Below are positions 9,276 to 21,102 of a DNA stretch of 64,000 bases, in pieces. This stretch comes from Pseudomonadota bacterium. GTDB lineage: Bacteria; Pseudomonadota; Gammaproteobacteria; Burkholderiales; Burkholderiaceae_E. The notes beneath the pieces are model-generated. The model saw only the letters and a list, made by a program, of their open reading frames with translations, searched no databases and was not told the DNA's origin. The stretch lies in assembly GCA_023388075.1 (NCBI GenBank), contig JAEWGX010000013.1:1-64000 (forward strand), written 5' to 3'. Within the stretch, counting starts at the first letter, position 1; every line of letters begins with the position of its first letter. The position numbers were made by a program, and so were the translations under genes.

Positions 9276-11294
9276 ATGACCGTCTACTTCGAGATAACTT
9301 CGGCGCAGGGCGTGCCGGCGCGGGTCGCGCTGAAGCCTGGCGTGCAGAAGATCCGCGCCGCGATCGGCGACCAGTACCGCATCTACGACGAGGCGACCGG
9401 CAAGTCGCCGCCCGGCATCGTGGTGAAGCGGTTCGACAGCCACATGCTGATCGAGGGACTGCCAGGGGGAGCGCAGGTCGAGCTCACCGACTTCTACGCC
9501 CGCTGCGGCGTGAGCAGCCCGTGCACCTTCGTCGTCGAGCCGGACGCGTTGTTCTCCGACGCGCCCGTGCCGATCTCCCCCGCGTCGCCGCCGCTCCAGG
9601 CCCTCACCGACGGCAGCTTCGTCATGTATCCGCGCGACTATTCCGGCGCGCCGGCGCTGGCGGTCGCCGACGGCGAGGGCTTCTCCAGCTCCACGCTGTA
9701 CGCGGTGGGTGGATTGTCCATCGCGGCGCTCGCGGCCTCGGCCGGGGGCGGCGGCAGCAGCTCCGGCCCGGTCGCGGTATCGCCCAGCCCTCCGCCACCG
9801 GACCCCGGTGACAAGACGCCGCCGGCCGAGCCGGTGGTGACGAGCGAGAAGACCGCCGTGACCCGCACCCCCGTGATCGAGGGACGGGCGGAAGCCGGCT
9901 CGACGGTGCGCGTGGACATCGACATAGATCGGGATGGCCAGGCCGAGGCGAGCTATGCCACCTTCGCGGGCGCCGACGGGCATTGGTCGGTGGACCTGGC
10001 GAGCGCCACGCCGGCCGCAGGCGGCCTGCCGCCTCAAGGCCTGCCGGACGGATCGGTGTCGCTCGTCACCATCACCGCGATCGACGCCAACCAGAACCAG
10101 AGCGCGACCGCCCTCTTCGAGCTGGCCGTGGACGCGAGCGCGCCGGCCGCGCCGCGGATCACGGCCATCGTCGACGACGTGCCCGGCTACGTCGGCGTGG
10201 TAGAGGACGACGGCCGGACCAACGACCGCGCGCCTCGGATCCAGGGACGGCTCGGCGAGCCGCTCGCCCAGGACGAGCGACTGGAGGTGACGCGCGACGG
10301 CACCGTGCTGGGTGGCGTCGTGATCGACGGACTCTCGTGGCGGGTGGACGATGCCGGGCTCGCCTTCGGCAACGACTACACCTACGTGGCGCGCGTCGTG
10401 GACGATGCGGGGCGGGCGAGCGCGAGCGAGGGATACCGTATCGTCGTGGCGCCCGGCACCAGCAACCAGGCGACCGTGACCGGCGTCACCGACGACGTGC
10501 CGGCGCGTACCGGCAACGTCGCCAACGGCGGCGTAACCAACGATGCGACGCCGACGATTGTCGGGCGCCTCGCCGAGCCGCTCGCCGCCGGCGAACGGAT
10601 CGAGGTGCTGCGCAACGGCGCGGCGGTGGGCGGCAGCGTCCTCGTCGACGGCGACACCTGGCGGGTGACCGACTCGCGCATAGCCGACGGCAGCCACGTG
10701 TACAGCGCGCGCGTCGTCGATGCGGAAGGCACCGGCCCGGCGAGCACCGGCTATCGCATCACGGTGGATACCGTCAACAACAAGACGGCGAGCATCACGT
10801 CGATCACGGACAACGTGCTCCCCGGAATCGGCACCGTGCGCGACGGCGGCACCACCAACGACCCGTCCCCGACCTTGCGAGGCAGCCTCTCGGCGCCGCT
10901 CGCCGCCGGCGAGGAGCTGCAGGTGCTGCGCAACGACACGGTGATCACGTCGTCGCCCTCGGTCGCGGGCAGGAACTGGTCGTTCACCGACGGCGGCCTC
11001 ACCAGCGGCGACTACGACTACACGGTGCGGGTGGTGGACGCGGCCGGCAATATCGGGCGCGAAAGCGCGGTCTACGACCTGCGGGTCTCGCTGCCGCGCG
11101 GTGCCGGGCTCGGCAGCGACGACCTTCTTCCGGATGCCGACGCCCCTGTCGCGCCGGCCGCGCTCAGCCTCGACGAGCTCGCCCTCGTCGGCGACGAGCC
11201 CTTCGCATCGTCCGCGCCGGCGCCGCAGCTCCCGTCCTTCACCGTGACGGCGCTGCCGCCGGCCGGCACGCTGGAGCAACTGCTCTCGGCTTGA
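9276..11294 (+). CDS. BapA-prefix / bacterial Ig-like repeat protein
   Basis: Probably a surface or secreted adhesion protein of 672 residues. I chose the ATG; an in-frame GTG 24 bases upstream would add eight residues. The first 100 residues resemble the N-terminal domain of BapA-type biofilm proteins (a KPGVQKIRA stretch, then YRIYDEATGKSPPG and a hydrophobic beta-rich end). A Gly/Ser/Pro linker leads to one Ig-like unit (about 176-285) and three tandem repeats of roughly 104 residues (about 294-605). Each repeat has a TDD/DNV-P-G start, a TND-P stretch and a VVDA-G end. There is no classical signal peptide and no obvious RTX motif, so the export route is uncertain. It is far shorter than true Bap adhesins. 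The link with the upstream pump is unproven. Confidence 0.75.
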   Translation: MTVYFEITSAQGVPARVALKPGVQKIRAAIGDQYRIYDEATGKSPPGIVVKRFDSHMLIEGLPGGAQVELTDFYARCGVSSPCTFVVEPDALFSDAPVPISPASPPLQALTDGSFVMYPRDYSGAPALAVADGEGFSSSTLYAVGGLSIAALAASAGGGGSSSGPVAVSPSPPPPDPGDKTPPAEPVVTSEKTAVTRTPVIEGRAEAGSTVRVDIDIDRDGQAEASYATFAGADGHWSVDLASATPAAGGLPPQGLPDGSVSLVTITAIDANQNQSATALFELAVDASAPAAPRITAIVDDVPGYVGVVEDDGRTNDRAPRIQGRLGEPLAQDERLEVTRDGTVLGGVVIDGLSWRVDDAGLAFGNDYTYVARVVDDAGRASASEGYRIVVAPGTSNQATVTGVTDDVPARTGNVANGGVTNDATPTIVGRLAEPLAAGERIEVLRNGAAVGGSVLVDGDTWRVTDSRIADGSHVYSARVVDAEGTGPASTGYRITVDTVNNKTASITSITDNVLPGIGTVRDGGTTNDPSPTLRGSLSAPLAAGEELQVLRNDTVITSSPSVAGRNWSFTDGGLTSGDYDYTVRVVDAAGNIGRESAVYDLRVSLPRGAGLGSDDLLPDADAPVAPAALSLDELALVGDEPFASSAPAPQLPSFTVTALPPAGTLEQLLSA

Positions 11295-11331
11295 ACCGTC
11301 GGCGCGAACGCGCCAGCCAGCGCGCGCATGG

Positions 11332-11337
11332 CATAAT
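11332..11337 (+). promoter_or_regulatory. Candidate -10 element upstream of rdgC
   Basis: A CATAAT hexamer stands out in an otherwise GC-rich 175-base gap. It fits five of six bases of the sigma-70 -10 consensus. No convincing -35 is visible. The roughly 130-base leader to rdgC is very C-rich and holds no other feature that I recognise. Confidence 0.35.
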
Positions 11338-11469
11338 CGCGCCCCTGTCGCCGCACTGTACCGGCCCGACCGGCGCAGTCGCCTCTTTCCGCCCGCGTCT
11401 TCCGCCCTCGCTTCCCTCGTCACCCTTTCCCGCTTCAACAATCCCGCATCACCCGATCCCGCTTCACCG

Positions 11470-12453
11470 ATGAACGCATTCTTTCGCAACGCCCTGGTGT
11501 ATCGCCTCGAGTCCGGATGGTGCCTCGATGCCGATGCACTCGATGAACAACTCGCTTCCATGCGCTTCACACCCGGCACCTCGGTGCAGTCCCAGTCGGC
11601 CGGCTGGGTGGCGGCGATCGAGCACGGGCGGCTTGCCCACGCGGTCGGCGGCCAGGTCCTTCTCACCCTTCGCGTCGAGAAGAAGCTGCTGCCGGCCTCG
11701 GTGGTGAACCAGTTCGCGCGGGCCCGGGCGCAGGAGCACGAGGAGCGTCAAGGCTACAAGCCGGGCCGCAGGCAGCTCCGGGAGATCAAGGAGGCCGTCA
11801 CCGAAGAGCTGATCCCGAAGGCTTTCAGCATCTTTCGCGATACGCGGGTGTGGCTCGATCCCGTGGGCGGCTGGCTCGCGATCGACACCAGCTCGCCCGC
11901 ACGCGCCGAGGAAGTGATCGGCATCCTCTCGAAGTCGCTCGATCCGTTTCCGCTCCGACCGTTGCAGGTGCGGTCCTCGCCGGCGGCGGCGATGACCGGC
12001 TGGCTAACCACCGACGAGCCGCCGGCCGGCTTCGCCATCGACCAGGATGCCGAGCTGCAGGCGAGCGGGGAGAGCCGCGCCGCGGTCCGGTTCCTCCGCG
12101 AGTCGATCGATGCGGCGGACGTGCGTCGTCATGTGGCCGCAGGCAAGCGCTGCACGCGGCTTGCGCTCACCTGGAACGATCGCATCGCCTTCGTCCTCAC
12201 CGAGTCGCTCGCGCTCAAGCGCATCGCGCCGCTCGACGTGCTGAAGGAGGGCGACGACGACACGGCCGATGCGGCCGAGCGTTTCGATTCGGACTTCTCG
12301 CTCATGGCCGGCGAGCTCTCGCGGCTGCTTGGCGACCTGGTCGAGGCGCTGGGCGGGCCGGCGAAGGCCTCGGATCCCGCCGGCGACGCCGTGCGCGCGA
12401 TCGACGACGGCGCGCCGTCGCGAGCGGCCGCCGGCGAAGCCCTCCCCGCGTAG
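11470..12453 (+). CDS. rdgC: Recombination-associated protein RdgC
   Basis: RdgC is a nucleoid-associated, ring-forming DNA-binding protein that modulates RecA-dependent recombination. The protein has 327 residues against about 303 in E. coli. The N-terminus (MNAFFRNALVYRL) and the internal stretch ending in RREIKE-like charge clusters match the family, as does the LTWNDRIAFVLTESLALKRI segment that forms part of the dimer interface. An acidic, alanine-rich tail of about 40 residues extends past the usual end. It stands alone, downstream of its own gap and convergent with the AhpD-like gene. Confidence 0.95.
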   Translation: MNAFFRNALVYRLESGWCLDADALDEQLASMRFTPGTSVQSQSAGWVAAIEHGRLAHAVGGQVLLTLRVEKKLLPASVVNQFARARAQEHEERQGYKPGRRQLREIKEAVTEELIPKAFSIFRDTRVWLDPVGGWLAIDTSSPARAEEVIGILSKSLDPFPLRPLQVRSSPAAAMTGWLTTDEPPAGFAIDQDAELQASGESRAAVRFLRESIDAADVRRHVAAGKRCTRLALTWNDRIAFVLTESLALKRIAPLDVLKEGDDDTADAAERFDSDFSLMAGELSRLLGDLVEALGGPAKASDPAGDAVRAIDDGAPSRAAAGEALPA

Positions 12454-12538
12454 CGACCGCCCGGATCCCGCTACGCCGATCGCGCCCCGCGACGCAGCTT
12501 CCGGCCGGCCCCGCCGCGTGGCCGCGCCGCGGGATCCC

Positions 12539-13015
12539 TCACGACGATGGCCGCTCGTCTTCGCCGGGGTAGGGCAGCAGGTCCGGTTGGCGGCGGAACG
12601 CCACGCAAAGGCGGTTCCACCCGTTGATCGCCACCACCGCCAGCGAGAGCTGCACCAGCTCTTCCTCGTTAAACTGGGCGCGTGCCTGCTCGTAGACGTC
12701 GTCCGGCACCTGGCTGGACGCGACCAGTGTCAGCGACTCGGTCCACGCCAGGGCCGCGCGTTCGCGCTCGCTGTAGACAGGCGCTTCGCGCCAGGCCGGC
12801 AGCAGGTGGATGCGCACCTCGCGCTCGCCCTGAGCGCGGGCATCGCGCGCGTGCATGTCGAGGCAGAAGGCGCAACCGTTGATCTGTGAGGCGCGGATCT
12901 TCACCAGCTCCATCAGCGGTTTTTCCAGGCCGCTCTCGTTTACCTGCGCCTGCAGCGCCAGCATGGCCCTGTAGCTGGCGCGATGGGCCTTGGAGAAATC
13001 GATTCGTTCTTGCAT
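12539..13015 (-). CDS. Carboxymuconolactone decarboxylase / AhpD-like peroxidase family protein
   Basis: This is a small (158-residue) all-helical protein of the AhpD-like superfamily. The redox motif C48-A-F-C51 followed by H55 is intact, and family members with this CxxCxxxH motif act as alkylhydroperoxidases. The start was placed at the ATG giving MQERIDFSKA, because upstream in-frame codons would add an Arg/Pro-rich stretch unlike the family. It lies behind gcvT on the same strand but is separated by about 130 bases with a hairpin, so it is probably transcribed separately. The reducing partner is unknown. Confidence 0.85.
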   Translation of the reverse strand: MQERIDFSKAHRASYRAMLALQAQVNESGLEKPLMELVKIRASQINGCAFCLDMHARDARAQGEREVRIHLLPAWREAPVYSERERAALAWTESLTLVASSQVPDDVYEQARAQFNEEELVQLSLAVVAINGWNRLCVAFRRQPDLLPYPGEDERPSS

Positions 13016-13110
13016 CGGTGTCGTTTCCAGGAAAAGTCGAAGGAACGTGGCTGCGCCTCGCGCGGGCCACAGACATGAAGACGCGGAAGGGCTCGGGTTC
13101 GTGACAGGCA

Positions 13111-13126
13111 CCGGGCGCACGCCCGG
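13111..13126 (-). terminator. Hairpin downstream of gcvT, possible terminator
   Basis: A perfect six-base stem (CCGGGC/GCCCGG) with a four-base loop lies about 20 bases past the gcvT stop. No U-tract follows, so Rho-independent termination is not assured. Confidence 0.35.
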
Positions 13127-13147
13127 CCGATGTCCGCGATGCCCTGG

Positions 13148-14308
13148 CTAGCGCTTGTAGCGCTTCGGCACGAACGGCAGCCGCTGCAGCTTCACGGCAA
13201 GCCGCTTGTCCCGCACGCGGGCCCACACCGGCGCCTGCGATTCGACCAGGCGCGACGGCAGGAAGCCCAGCATGATCGGATGGCCGAGCGTGGGCGAAAT
13301 GGTGCCGCTGGTGACCTCGCCGACCGGCCGGTTGTCGCCGTCCACGAGCGGCGCACGTGCCCGGATCGGCACCGCCTCGTCCGAGGCGAGGCCGACCAGC
13401 CGGCGCTCTGCGCCGTGGGCGAGCTGGTTGAGCACCACTTCGGCACCCGGGAAGCCCGCGACCTTGGGGCCGTCGCTGCGCCGCGATCGCGGGATCGCGA
13501 AGGACAGCTGCGCCTCCACCGGCGTCACGTCGGGCCCGATGTCGTTGCCGTGCAGCGGCAGGCCCGCCTCGAGCCGCAGCGTGTCGCGGGCGCCCAGGCC
13601 CGCGGGCGCCACCCGCGGATCCTCCAGCAGCTTGCGCACCACGTCCTCGGCCTCGGCGATCGGGATCGAGATCTCGAAACCGTCCTCGCCGGTGTAGCCG
13701 GAACGGGTGACGAAGCAGGGCGTGCCCAGCAGCTCCAGCGTGACCGCCTCCATGAAGCGCGGGGAGGCCGCGCGAGGATCCAGGGCGGCCAGCACCGCCT
13801 CGGTCTGCGGCCCCTGCAGCGCCACCAGCGCGGCCTCGACCCATTCGAACTCGAGCCCCGGGCAACGGGTCGCGAGCAATCGCAGGTCCTGGTCGCGGTT
13901 GCCGGCGTTGACGACGATGTGGACCTCGTCGCCCCGGTTGACCAGCATCAGGTCGTCCTCGATGCCTCCGCGCTCGTTGAGCAGCAGCGAATAGCGCTGC
14001 ACGCCCGGGTGCCAGCCGTCGAAATCCACCGGCAGGCAGGCCTCGATCTCCTGCTGGAGTGTCTCGATGCGTCCATCGCGGGGGCGCGCGATGAGCTGGC
14101 CCATGTGCGAGACGTCGAAGAGCGCGCAGGCTTCCCGGGTGTGCAGATGCTCCTGGCGAAGCCCCCCGGGGTACTGGATCGGCATCTCGAAGCCGGCGAA
14201 GGCGCCCATGCGCGCGCCGAGCTCGCGATGCAGCGCGTCCAGCGGCACGCGGCCGAGCGCCGCGTCCGCGCCCGTCGCCGCGGCTGGTTGCTGGGCGTCC
14301 TTTGTCAT
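13148..14308 (-). CDS. gcvT: Glycine cleavage system T protein (aminomethyltransferase)
   Basis: GcvT transfers the methylene group from the aminomethyl-lipoyl arm of GcvH to tetrahydrofolate and releases ammonia. The 386-residue protein shows the family start (LHRELGARMGAFAGFEMPIQYP), the FDVSHMG element, the catalytic-region motif SGYTGEDGFE near residue 210 and the C-terminal GEVTSGTISPTLGHPI stretch. The ATG is preceded by a GGAG ribosome-binding site. It is the third gene of gcvH-gcvP-gcvT, 54 bases after gcvP, and should be controlled by the glycine riboswitch at the head of the operon. Confidence 0.96.
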   Translation of the reverse strand: MTKDAQQPAAATGADAALGRVPLDALHRELGARMGAFAGFEMPIQYPGGLRQEHLHTREACALFDVSHMGQLIARPRDGRIETLQQEIEACLPVDFDGWHPGVQRYSLLLNERGGIEDDLMLVNRGDEVHIVVNAGNRDQDLRLLATRCPGLEFEWVEAALVALQGPQTEAVLAALDPRAASPRFMEAVTLELLGTPCFVTRSGYTGEDGFEISIPIAEAEDVVRKLLEDPRVAPAGLGARDTLRLEAGLPLHGNDIGPDVTPVEAQLSFAIPRSRRSDGPKVAGFPGAEVVLNQLAHGAERRLVGLASDEAVPIRARAPLVDGDNRPVGEVTSGTISPTLGHPIMLGFLPSRLVESQAPVWARVRDKRLAVKLQRLPFVPKRYKR

Positions 14309-14362
14309 CGACCGTCTCCTTGCCTGCCGGCGCCCACCGGCGCCGGGTTCACGGGTTCGTCT

Positions 14363-17295
<2,933 letters not shown>

Positions 17296-17299
<4 letters not shown>

Positions 17300-17694
17300 G
17301 AATTCCCTTCGACGGCGCGGGCATAGTCTTCCGCGGAGATGAGGTGCTTCACGTCGTCGGCATCGTCCGGCCGGATGCGAAAAAGCCAGCCCTCGCCGAA
17401 CGGCTTTTCGTTGACCGTCTGGGGCGAGTCGCGCAGCGTCTCGTTGACCGCGACCACCTCGCCGGCGATCGGCGCGTAGACGTCCGAAGCGGCCTTGGTC
17501 GATTCGACCACGCAACAGGCTTCCTCGCGGGCCAGCTTGCGGCCGACCTCGGGCAACTCGACGTAGACGAGCTCGCCGAGCTCGTCCTGGGCGTGGTCGG
17601 TGATGCCGATCGTGTAGGTGCCGTCGCCCTCTAGGCGCAGCCACTCGTGCGATTCGGTGTACTTCAGGTCTGCAGGATTGGATGAGGCAGGCAC
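17296..17694 (-). CDS. gcvH: Glycine cleavage system H protein
   Basis: GcvH is the lipoyl carrier that shuttles the aminomethyl intermediate between the P, T and L proteins. The 132-residue protein begins at GTG behind a GGAG ribosome-binding site. The lipoylated lysine is K67 in ESTKAASD, and the family segments YTESHEWL and GITDHAQDELGELVYVELP are present. It is the first gene of the operon and lies about 70 bases after the second aptamer of the glycine riboswitch, so that switch acts directly on its expression. Confidence 0.97.
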
Positions 17695-17761
17695 GGGATT
17701 CTCCAGGGATGCGAGGTGGGTGGCTGATCCGAGGAAAGGCCGTGCCTGCCCTCGTCACCCC

Positions 17762-17965
17762 CTCTGTCCGTTGTGCCTGAGATATTGACCTTCGGCGAGC
17801 CGCGGTCGCGGCCTACTCTCCAGAGAGTCCGATCCGAAGCGGTCCTTTTGCCTGAGAGTTTTGCGGGGTCGGCGTGCACCTTCGGCGCCGTGCAACCGCC
17901 GTCGGGCCGGGCATTCCGGTCATCTGGCAGAATCACGGTCTCTCCCGCTTCGGAGGAAAGACTGT
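17762..17965 (-). promoter_or_regulatory. Tandem glycine riboswitch (two aptamers) controlling gcvHPT
   Basis: Reading the minus strand, aptamer 1 runs from about 17965 to 17841. It contains GGGAGAGACC (17937-17946), GCCGAAGG (17879-17886) and CTCTCAGGCAAAAGGACC (17841-17858). Aptamer 2 follows after a ten-base linker, from 17830 to 17764, with ACTCTCTGGAGAG, a second GCCGAAGG (17789-17796) and ATCTCAGGCACAACGGACAG. These are the conserved cores of the gcvT-type glycine riboswitch, which in most bacteria turns gcv genes on when glycine is abundant. Both aptamers look complete. I cannot see a strong intrinsic terminator between aptamer 2 and gcvH, so control may be at the ribosome-binding site. 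Confidence 0.93.
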
Positions 17966-17994
17966 CCGCACAGTATCCGCGCCCGATGGGCGTG

Positions 17995-18213
17995 TCAAGC
18001 AGCCGGTTCGCGCCACAATCGCCACGTGGTTTCCAGCACGCGAAGCGCGGCCGGCGGCATCGATCGGTCGCCTCGCCAAGGCTGCAGGCCGAGGGCCGGG
18101 CGCCGGATCGGTGCCACGTACCGCGGATGTCCGGCGCCGCCACGCCCTGGAGCGCGGTTGGCGTCACGATCGCTCCGGAACCGTTGGAGCGCGAGGTCGA
18201 TCTGGTGAAACAT
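17995..18213 (-). CDS. Small hypothetical protein upstream of the gcv riboswitch
   Basis: I do not recognise this 72-residue product. It begins MFHQIDLALQRF and ends WRLWREPAA, is rich in Arg, Pro and Ala, and has no signal peptide or membrane segment. The start is well supported: AGGAGG (within GAGGAGGAA) sits about six bases before the ATG, one of the best ribosome-binding sites in the window. The gene ends about 30 bases before the glycine riboswitch on the same strand. It could therefore share a promoter with gcvHPT or be the last gene before the gcv promoter. It is divergent from glcD. Confidence 0.55.
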   Translation of the reverse strand: MFHQIDLALQRFRSDRDANRAPGRGGAGHPRYVAPIRRPALGLQPWRGDRSMPPAALRVLETTWRLWREPAA

Positions 18214-18340
18214 GCGTTCCTCCTCTGTGCGGTGCGGCCATGGTGACGGCCGATGATTGCCCCGTGGTGACACCGGCTCATGTCGTCGCGGTAAAAGTTG
18301 TTTGCCAGTTGGCTTGCTTTATCCGGCGTCCGCTTGCGGG

Positions 18341-18346
18341 TAGGCT
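18341..18346 (+). promoter_or_regulatory. -10-like TAGGCT exactly six bases before glcD ATG
   Basis: TAGGCT is followed by six bases and then the glcD ATG, and no Shine-Dalgarno sequence is visible in between. A -10 hexamer at this spacing places the transcription start on the A of the ATG, predicting a leaderless mRNA. No good -35 is seen. Confidence 0.4.
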
Positions 18347-18352
18347 AACCTG

Positions 18353-19960
18353 ATGAACATGCCGATCGAAACGCCCCCGGCACCGGCGCAATCGCCCCTG
18401 ACGCCGCCGCGATCGGTGCCGGCCGCGACGGCCGGCGCGGCCGCGCTGGCCGAGCGGTTCGCCGACCTTGGCCGCCCGGCCACGGCCGAGCGGCAACGTG
18501 CGGTGGTCTCCGCGCTGCGGGAGTTCCTGCCCGAGGGGGCGCTGCTCTACCGGGAGGAGGACACCCGAACCTTCGAATGCGACGGCCTGACGGCGTTCCG
18601 CCAGCTTCCGATGGTGGTGGCCCTGCCGCACACGGAAGAGCAGGTCTGCGCGGTGCTCAAGGCGTGCCACGCCTTGGAGGTGCCGGTGGTGCCGCGTGGC
18701 GCGGGCACCGGCCTCTCCGGAGGGGCGATGCCGCATGCGAGCGGGGTGGTGTTGTCCCTTGCCCGCTTCAACCGGATCATCGCGGTGGACCCGGTCTCGC
18801 GGACCGCGCGGGTCCAGCCGGGCGTGCGCAACCTCGCGATCTCCGAGGCCGCGGCGCCGCACGGCCTCTACTACGCGCCGGACCCCTCGTCCCAGATCGC
18901 CTGCACCATCGGCGGCAACGTGGCGGAGAACTCGGGCGGCGTCCACTGCCTCAAGTACGGGTTGACCGTCCACAACGTGCTGGCGGTGCGGGCGTTCACG
19001 ATGGAGGGCGAGCTGGTCACCTTCGGTGCGGCCATCGGCAGCGCCGGTTGCGCGCTCGACTCCCCGGGGCTTGACCTGCTGGCCGCGATCATCGGATCGG
19101 AGGGCATGCTCGCCGTCGTGACCGAGGTCGTGGTCAAGCTGGTGCCGCGGCCGCAGCTCGCCCAGGTGGTGATGGCCTCGTTCGACGACGTCGCCAAGGC
19201 CGGCGACGCGGTCGCCGCCGTCATCGCGGCGGGCATCATCCCCGCCGGCATGGAGATGATGGACCGCAAGGCAACCCTGGCGGTGGAGCCCTTCGTGAAC
19301 GCGGGCTACGACCTCGAAGCCGAGGCGATCCTGCTGGTCGAGTCCGACGGCACGCCGGAGGAAGTGGCCGAGGAGATCGCCGCGATGGAGCGGGTGTTGC
19401 GCGACGGCGGCTGCACGCGGCTCTCCGTGTCCCGCTCGGAGGCCGAGCGGCTGCGATTCTGGTCCGGTCGCAAGAACGCGTTCCCCGCCGCGGGACGCGT
19501 CTCGCCGGACTACTACTGCATGGACGGCACCATCCCGCGCAAGAACCTCGGGCGCATGCTGCTCGCCATCGCGGACATGGAGCGGCGCTACGGGCTGCGC
19601 TGCATGAACGTCTTCCATGCGGGCGACGGCAACCTGCATCCACTCATCCTCTTCGATGCCAACGTGCCGGGGGAATGGGATCGCGCCGACCGCTTCGGTG
19701 CGGAGATCCTGGAGCTCTGCGTGGAGCTGGGCGGCACGGTGACCGGCGAGCACGGCGTCGGAGTCGAGAAGATCAACTCGATGTGCGTGCAGTTCTCGCC
19801 CGAGGAGCGCGACGCCTTCTTCGCCGTGAAGCACGCCTTCGATCCGGCGGGCCTGCTCAATCCCGGCAAGGCCATCCCGACCCTGCACCGCTGCGCCGAG
19901 TATGGCCGCATGCACGTGCGCGACGGCCGGCTCGCCTTTCCGGACCTGCCGCGGTTCTGA
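18353..19960 (+). CDS. glcD: Glycolate oxidase subunit GlcD (FAD-linked oxidase)
   Basis: GlcD is the catalytic flavin subunit that oxidises glycolate (or D-lactate) to glyoxylate (or pyruvate). The 535-residue protein has the PP-loop of VAO-type FAD enzymes (VVPRGAGTGLSGGAMPH, about residues 110-126). It also has the C-terminal signature motifs GDGNLHPLILFD and GTVTGEHGVGVEK. Its stop overlaps the glcE ATG (TGATG). Together with glcE and glcF it forms the membrane-associated GlcDEF complex. The glycine-cleavage operon lies just across the divergent gap, so glyoxylate/glycine metabolism is clustered here. Confidence 0.95.
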   Translation: MNMPIETPPAPAQSPLTPPRSVPAATAGAAALAERFADLGRPATAERQRAVVSALREFLPEGALLYREEDTRTFECDGLTAFRQLPMVVALPHTEEQVCAVLKACHALEVPVVPRGAGTGLSGGAMPHASGVVLSLARFNRIIAVDPVSRTARVQPGVRNLAISEAAAPHGLYYAPDPSSQIACTIGGNVAENSGGVHCLKYGLTVHNVLAVRAFTMEGELVTFGAAIGSAGCALDSPGLDLLAAIIGSEGMLAVVTEVVVKLVPRPQLAQVVMASFDDVAKAGDAVAAVIAAGIIPAGMEMMDRKATLAVEPFVNAGYDLEAEAILLVESDGTPEEVAEEIAAMERVLRDGGCTRLSVSRSEAERLRFWSGRKNAFPAAGRVSPDYYCMDGTIPRKNLGRMLLAIADMERRYGLRCMNVFHAGDGNLHPLILFDANVPGEWDRADRFGAEILELCVELGGTVTGEHGVGVEKINSMCVQFSPEERDAFFAVKHAFDPAGLLNPGKAIPTLHRCAEYGRMHVRDGRLAFPDLPRF

Positions 19961-21069
19961 TGGAGACCATCGCAGAGCCGGGGCTCGCCATGCTGAGGGA
20001 GCGCGTGGTCGCGGCCAACCGCGAGCGCCGGCCCCTTCGCATCGTCGGCGGCGGCACCAAGGCCTTCTACGGCCGCCCGGTCGCCGGGGAGCGGGACGGC
20101 ATCGAGCCCGAGGCGCTGGACTGCACCGCCTATCGCGGCATCGTGGACTACGAGCCGACCGAGCTGGTGGTGACCGTCCGCTGCGGCACGCCGCTCGTGG
20201 AGCTGGAGTCCGCGCTGGCCGCGGAGCGCCAGTTCCTGCCGTTCGAGCCGCCCCACTTCGGTGACGGGGCGACCGTTGGCGGCGCCGTGGCGACCGGCCT
20301 GTCCGGGCCGCGCCGCATGGCTGCCGGCGCGCTGCGCGACTACGTCCTGGGGGCGACGCTGCTCACGGCAGGCGGCGAGGTGCTTCGCTTCGGCGGCCAG
20401 GTGATGAAGAACGTCGCCGGCTACGACGTCTCGCGGCTGCTTGCCGGCTCGCTGGGCGTGCTCGGGGTGATCGCCGAGGTGTCCCTCAAGGTGCTGCCGT
20501 TGCCGGCGGCGGAGCGGACCCTGCGGCTCGAGCTGACCGAGGCGCAGGCGATCCGGCGCTGCAACCAGTGGGGCGGGCAGCCGCTGCCGATCTCGGCCAC
20601 GCTCTGGCACGACGGTCGCCTGTGGGTGAGGCTCTCCGGCGCGAGCGCCGCGGTCACCGCCGCCACGGCCAGTCTCGGCGGGGAGAGGCTGGACGAGGAC
20701 GACGCCCGCGCGCTGTGGCAGGCGGTCCGCGAGCATCGTCACGGCTTCTTCGAGGGGGCTGCGACGCTGTGGCGGCTGTCGCTGCCGTCGGCCACGCCGC
20801 CGCTCGAGCTCGCCGGGCGGCAACTGGTCGAATGGGGCGGCGCGCTGCGCTGGCACGTGCCCGATCACGACCATGCATCGTCGCAGTCGCTGCGCGAGCT
20901 GGTCTCGCGTGTCGGGGGCAGCGCCACCCTGTTCCGGGCCGGCCAGCGCGCCACGGTGGCCCGCCTGCATCCGCTCGAGCCGTCCGTCCGGGCGGTGCAC
21001 CTGCGGCTCAAGCAGGCCTTCGACCCCAACCGGATCATGAACCCCGGCCGCATGTACGACTGGCTCTGA
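19960..21069 (+). CDS. glcE: Glycolate oxidase subunit GlcE (FAD-binding)
   Basis: GlcE is the second FAD-binding subunit of the GlcDEF complex, needed for activity. The 369-residue protein carries the FAD loop PLRIVGGGTKAFYG near residue 22 and the GGAVATGLSGPRR stretch at about residue 107, then a truncated substrate domain ending in MNPGRMY. It lacks the large catalytic C-terminal half of GlcD, as expected for the family. The ATG overlaps the glcD stop by one base. The frame stays open upstream, but only through glcD coding sequence. Confidence 0.94.
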   Translation: METIAEPGLAMLRERVVAANRERRPLRIVGGGTKAFYGRPVAGERDGIEPEALDCTAYRGIVDYEPTELVVTVRCGTPLVELESALAAERQFLPFEPPHFGDGATVGGAVATGLSGPRRMAAGALRDYVLGATLLTAGGEVLRFGGQVMKNVAGYDVSRLLAGSLGVLGVIAEVSLKVLPLPAAERTLRLELTEAQAIRRCNQWGGQPLPISATLWHDGRLWVRLSGASAAVTAATASLGGERLDEDDARALWQAVREHRHGFFEGAATLWRLSLPSATPPLELAGRQLVEWGGALRWHVPDHDHASSQSLRELVSRVGGSATLFRAGQRATVARLHPLEPSVRAVHLRLKQAFDPNRIMNPGRMYDWL

Positions 21070-21102
21070 GGACTGGCCCTGAGCAGGGCCGGCAGCAACC
21101 GA

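Noticed and set aside
7503..11666. A 1387-codon minus-strand open frame across the outer-membrane factor, Ig protein and rdgC start
   Set aside because: It crosses three plus-strand genes and an intergenic gap, has no recognisable domain, and is low-complexity Arg/His-rich.
12463..12537. GGATCCCGC/GCGGGATCC arms between rdgC and the AhpD-like gene as a terminator or mobile-element end
   Set aside because: The arms are nine bases but about 57 bases apart with no transposase or target duplication; too weak to call.
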